Positions 54,204-56,540 of a stretch of 56,540 nt of DNA are shown in pieces. This DNA is from JAXHMM01 sp964528445 (lineage in GTDB: Bacteria > Bacteroidota > Rhodothermia > Balneolales > Balneolaceae). The position numbers and the translations under genes were made by a program. Under the pieces are notes generated by a model that ran no database searches, was not told the DNA's origin, and was given only the letters and a program-made list of their open reading frames with translations. The first letter of the stretch is position 1. Each line of letters starts with the position of its first letter. Where the stretch lies: contig CAZGSL010000012.1 in the NCBI GenBank assembly GCA_964528445.1, positions 1 to 56,540 of the forward strand. Direction: 5' to 3'.

Positions 54204-54677
54204 GTGGTGAAAAAAAACTACCTCTCCCGTGAAGGTTATGAAAAACTGGAGGCCGAACTCAAGGATCTGAAAACCAGGGGGCGGAGGGAGATTGCCGAAG
54301 AGATCGCTGAGGCGAGGGCCAAGGGCGATCTCAGTGAAAATGCAGAATACGATGCCGCCAAAGAGGCCCAGGGGATGCTGGAAAAACGGATAGCGGAATT
54401 GGAGAACGCCCTGGCCAATGCGCGCATTCTCGACGAGGAGGATATCAAGACGGACAAAGCCTACCTGCTCTCCACGGTGACCATCTATAACCACACCGTC
54501 GACCGGGAAGTGAAATATACCCTGGTTTCCAAAGATGAGGCCAATTTCAAAAAGAATAAAATTTCGATTGAATCTCCCATCGGATCGGCCGTTCTGGGAT
54601 CTGAGATCGGGGAGGTTGTGGAGGTGGACGTGCCGGCGGGTACACTGAAGCTTGAAATAAAAAACATAGAACGATAA
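54204..54677 (+). CDS. greA: Transcription elongation factor GreA
   Basis: GreA rescues backtracked RNA polymerase by stimulating transcript cleavage. The 157-residue protein has the N-terminal coiled-coil (YLSREGYEKLEAELKDLKTR and onwards), the acidic DLSENAEYDAAKEAQGML tip segment, and a C-terminal FKBP-like domain (SPIGSAVLGSEIGEVVEVDV). The start is GTG 54204 or GTG 54207 (GTGGTG then eight A). It is 10 bases upstream of ugd on the same strand. Confidence 0.95.
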   Translation: MVKKNYLSREGYEKLEAELKDLKTRGRREIAEEIAEARAKGDLSENAEYDAAKEAQGMLEKRIAELENALANARILDEEDIKTDKAYLLSTVTIYNHTVDREVKYTLVSKDEANFKKNKISIESPIGSAVLGSEIGEVVEVDVPAGTLKLEIKNIER

Positions 54678-54687
54678 AAAGGAGTAG

Positions 54688-56019
54688 ATGAACATAGCGG
54701 TTATTGGTACGGGTTATGTGGGCTTGGTGACGGGCACCTGTTTCGCCGACTCGGGCAACGACGTGACCTGTGTGGACATTGACGAGCAGAAGGTTGAGCG
54801 GTTGCAGGCGGGGAAGATTCCCATCTACGAACCGGGCCTTGAGACCCTCTTCGACCGGTCGGTCCGTGAGGGGCGGCTGCATTTTAGCACCGGCCTGGAG
54901 TCGGCGGTCCGCCAGGCGGAAATCGTCTTTCTCTGCCTGCCGACTCCGCCGGGCGCCGACGGCCAGGCCGACCTGAGCGCGGTGCTTGAGGTGGCCGGGC
55001 AGCTGGGCGGGCTGATCGACGGCTACAAGGTGATCGTCAACAAGAGTACGGTGCCGGTGGGGACCGCCGAGCGGGTCCGGGAGGCCGTGTCGGAGGAGGC
55101 CGGGGCGGAATTTGATGTGGTTTCCAATCCCGAGTTTCTCCGCGAGGGGGCGGCGGTGGACGATTTCATGAAGCCCGAGCGGGTGGTGGTCGGCACCTCC
55201 AGCGAGAAGGCGGCCGAGATTATGACCACACTCTACGAGCCGTTCGTCCGCAGCGGCAACCCGATTATCGTCATGGACGAGCGCAGCGCGGAGCTGACCA
55301 AGTACGCCGCCAACGCCATGCTGGCCACCAAGATCACCTTTATGAACGAGATCGCCAACGTCTGCGAGCGGGTGGGGGCGAATGTGGACAACGTGCGCCG
55401 GGGCATCGGCACCGACTCCCGGATCGGCAAGCGTTTCATCTTCGCGGGGATCGGCTACGGCGGCAGTTGCTTCCCGAAAGACGTGCAGGCCATCCACTAC
55501 ACCGCCCGGGAGAACGGCTACGATTTCAAGATCCTGGACTCGGTGATGCAGGTGAACCGGAGCCAGAAAGTCTCCATCGTTAAAAAGATGGAGGAGTATT
55601 ACGGGACGGAAGATTTCACCGGGAAATCCTTCGGGATCTGGGGCCTCTCGTTCAAGCCGGAAACCGACGACGTCCGCGAGGCGCCGGCCCTCTATATCGC
55701 CCGGGAGCTGGTAAGCCGCGGAGCCAGCCTCGTGGCCTACGATCCGGAGGCGATTGAGAATTTCAAAGAGGCGATGGACCCGGAGATTCTTCGCCACATG
55801 CGCTTTGTGGACGACCAGAAGCAGGCGATCGAGGATGTGGACGCCCTGGTGATCTGCACCGAATGGAACGAGTTCCGGCGCCCGACGGTCGACAACTTCG
55901 CCGATCACATGCAGAAGGCGGTGATCTTCGACGGGCGTAACCTCTACGACCTGGACCGGGCCCGCAAGGCCGGCATCACCTACATCAGCGTCGGCAGACC
56001 CCAGATCAATGTCCGATAA
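54688..56019 (+). CDS. ugd: UDP-glucose 6-dehydrogenase
   Basis: Ugd oxidises UDP-glucose twice to UDP-glucuronate. The 443-residue protein has the N-terminal Rossmann motif (IAVIGTGYVGLVTG), LCLPTPPG, NKSTVPVGT, SNPEFLREGAA and the catalytic cysteine in GYGGSCFPKDV, followed by the C-terminal FKPETDDVREAPAL block. It overlaps the next gene by 11 bases; that gene's product uses UDP-glucuronate, so the pair should make UDP-xylose. From here the sequence is richer in G+C at third positions than upstream genes. Confidence 0.95.
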   Translation: MNIAVIGTGYVGLVTGTCFADSGNDVTCVDIDEQKVERLQAGKIPIYEPGLETLFDRSVREGRLHFSTGLESAVRQAEIVFLCLPTPPGADGQADLSAVLEVAGQLGGLIDGYKVIVNKSTVPVGTAERVREAVSEEAGAEFDVVSNPEFLREGAAVDDFMKPERVVVGTSSEKAAEIMTTLYEPFVRSGNPIIVMDERSAELTKYAANAMLATKITFMNEIANVCERVGANVDNVRRGIGTDSRIGKRFIFAGIGYGGSCFPKDVQAIHYTARENGYDFKILDSVMQVNRSQKVSIVKKMEEYYGTEDFTGKSFGIWGLSFKPETDDVREAPALYIARELVSRGASLVAYDPEAIENFKEAMDPEILRHMRFVDDQKQAIEDVDALVICTEWNEFRRPTVDNFADHMQKAVIFDGRNLYDLDRARKAGITYISVGRPQINVR

Positions 56020-56540
56020 ACGCGTGCTTATTACCGGCGGAGCCGGCTTCCTGGGTTCCCACCTTTGCGACCGCTACCTGGCGGAGGGGTTCGAGGTGAT
56101 CTGCATGGACAACCTGCTGACCGGTTCCCTGGAGAACATCGCGCACCTGGAAGAGGAGGAGCGTTTCCGGTTTGTAGAGCACGACGTGACCAACTATATC
56201 GAGGTGGCCGAGCCGCTGGACCTTATTCTTCATTTTGCCTCCCCGGCGTCGCCGGTGGACTACCTGGAGATGCCGATCCAGACCCTGAAGGTCGGTTCGC
56301 TGGGCACCCACAAGGCGCTGGGGCTGGCCAAGGCGAAAGGCGCCCGCTTTCTGCTGGCCTCCACCAGCGAAGTCTACGGCGACCCGCAGGTCCACCCCCA
56401 GCGGGAGGAGTACTGGGGCAACGTCAACCCGATCGGCCACCGCGGGGTCTACGACGAGGCCAAGCGGTTCGCCGAGGCGATGACGATGGCCTACCACCGC
56501 TACCACGGGATGGAGACGCGCATCGTGCGCATCTTCAACA
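56009..56540 (+). CDS. UDP-glucuronate decarboxylase (UXS-like), N-terminal part
   Basis: Only the first 177 residues are in the window; the gene runs off the right edge. ATG 56009 overlaps the end of ugd. The Rossmann motif VLITGGAGFLGSH, the ASTSEVYGDPQVHPQREEYW segment and the catalytic RGVYDEAKRFAEAM (Tyr-x3-Lys) match the extended-SDR UDP-glucuronate decarboxylases, which make UDP-xylose. The NVNPIGHRG variant of the usual NPIGPRG is noted. Together with ugd it suggests a polysaccharide or glycan locus beyond the edge. Confidence 0.9.
   Translation, partial: MSDKRVLITGGAGFLGSHLCDRYLAEGFEVICMDNLLTGSLENIAHLEEEERFRFVEHDVTNYIEVAEPLDLILHFASPASPVDYLEMPIQTLKVGSLGTHKALGLAKAKGARFLLASTSEVYGDPQVHPQREEYWGNVNPIGHRGVYDEAKRFAEAMTMAYHRYHGMETRIVRIFN

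Noticed and set aside
54204..54230. Run of eight A after the greA start as a programmed frameshift site
   Set aside because: The GreA frame is continuous and the run is read as Lys-Lys-Asn; there is no overlapping alternative frame of interest.
54547..55908. A 453-residue open frame on the minus strand
   Set aside because: It is antisense to ugd and rich in His/Arg/Leu as expected from complementing G+C-rich codons.

Overview
The window looks like chromosomal housekeeping DNA from a Gram-negative bacterium of the Bacteroidota-related phyla, most likely Balneolota/Rhodothermota. The signs are two Omp85-type barrels, a TonB-dependent receptor, DUF2723, GWxTD, DUF4097 and DUF5777 proteins, Bacteroidota-like promoter pairs (TTTG then TAnnTTTG-like), few Shine-Dalgarno sites, and a YbeY whose third zinc-site residue is Asp. 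GC is high (34 of 60 and 40 of 60 in two sampled lines). I see no rRNA, tRNA, CRISPR array, IS element or phage gene. The organism assignment is an inference; no phylogenetic marker was compared.

Layout. 1-4037 (minus): start of rlmD, a lone cyclic-nucleotide-binding-domain protein, a three-POTRA BamA/TamA-like protein and a DUF2795 protein. 4406-9402 (plus): tatA, gatA, an SDR oxidoreductase, a lipoprotein glutaminyl-cyclase-like M28 enzyme, prmA and an ECF sigma factor, spaced like one operon. 9452-12846 (minus): pdxA, a methyltransferase, ftsE and queG, overlapping. A GWxTD protein and an acyl-CoA carboxylase beta subunit diverge from about 14.4 kb. 16269-20350 (plus): three exported amidohydrolase-fold paralogues, of which only the middle one keeps the metal ligands; a stem-loop closes the run, followed by a nitrilase-family amidase. 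21288-26531 (minus): a DUF2723 glycosyltransferase-like protein, an unknown protein, ybeY and DUF445.

26799-28943 (plus): a sodium-dependent transporter and a PH-domain protein. 28932-34638 (minus): a TonB receptor, a CDF metal exporter, a P1 peptidase, a PagL-like lipid A deacylase and an exported MsrB. 34871-35553 (plus): DUF2752 and TM2 membrane proteins. 35563-37439 (minus): a lipoprotein cytochrome with an unusual CX4CH motif, YceI and a DUF5777 barrel, behind a tandem AT-rich repeat. 37648-42088 (plus): DUF4097 protein, 7TM receptor with SpoIIE-type phosphatase, and an Omp85-like barrel. mltG (plus) converges on an LpoA-like TPR plus PBP1-fold protein (minus).

45384-49789 (minus) is a compact core run: efp, accB, accC, gcvH, guaA. 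Further minus genes are metG, a second sodium-dependent transporter and a SpoU rRNA/tRNA methyltransferase. The window ends on the plus strand with greA, whose leader carries a strong intrinsic terminator, then ugd and the start of a UDP-glucuronate decarboxylase gene, which looks like the beginning of a polysaccharide locus with higher GC.

Best candidates for something under-described: the amidohydrolase triplet with two metal-site-less members, the greA leader terminator, the CX4CH cytochrome/YceI/DUF5777 cluster with its repeated operator-like sequence, and the LpoA-like protein beside mltG. I did not find a wholly new defence or mobile system.
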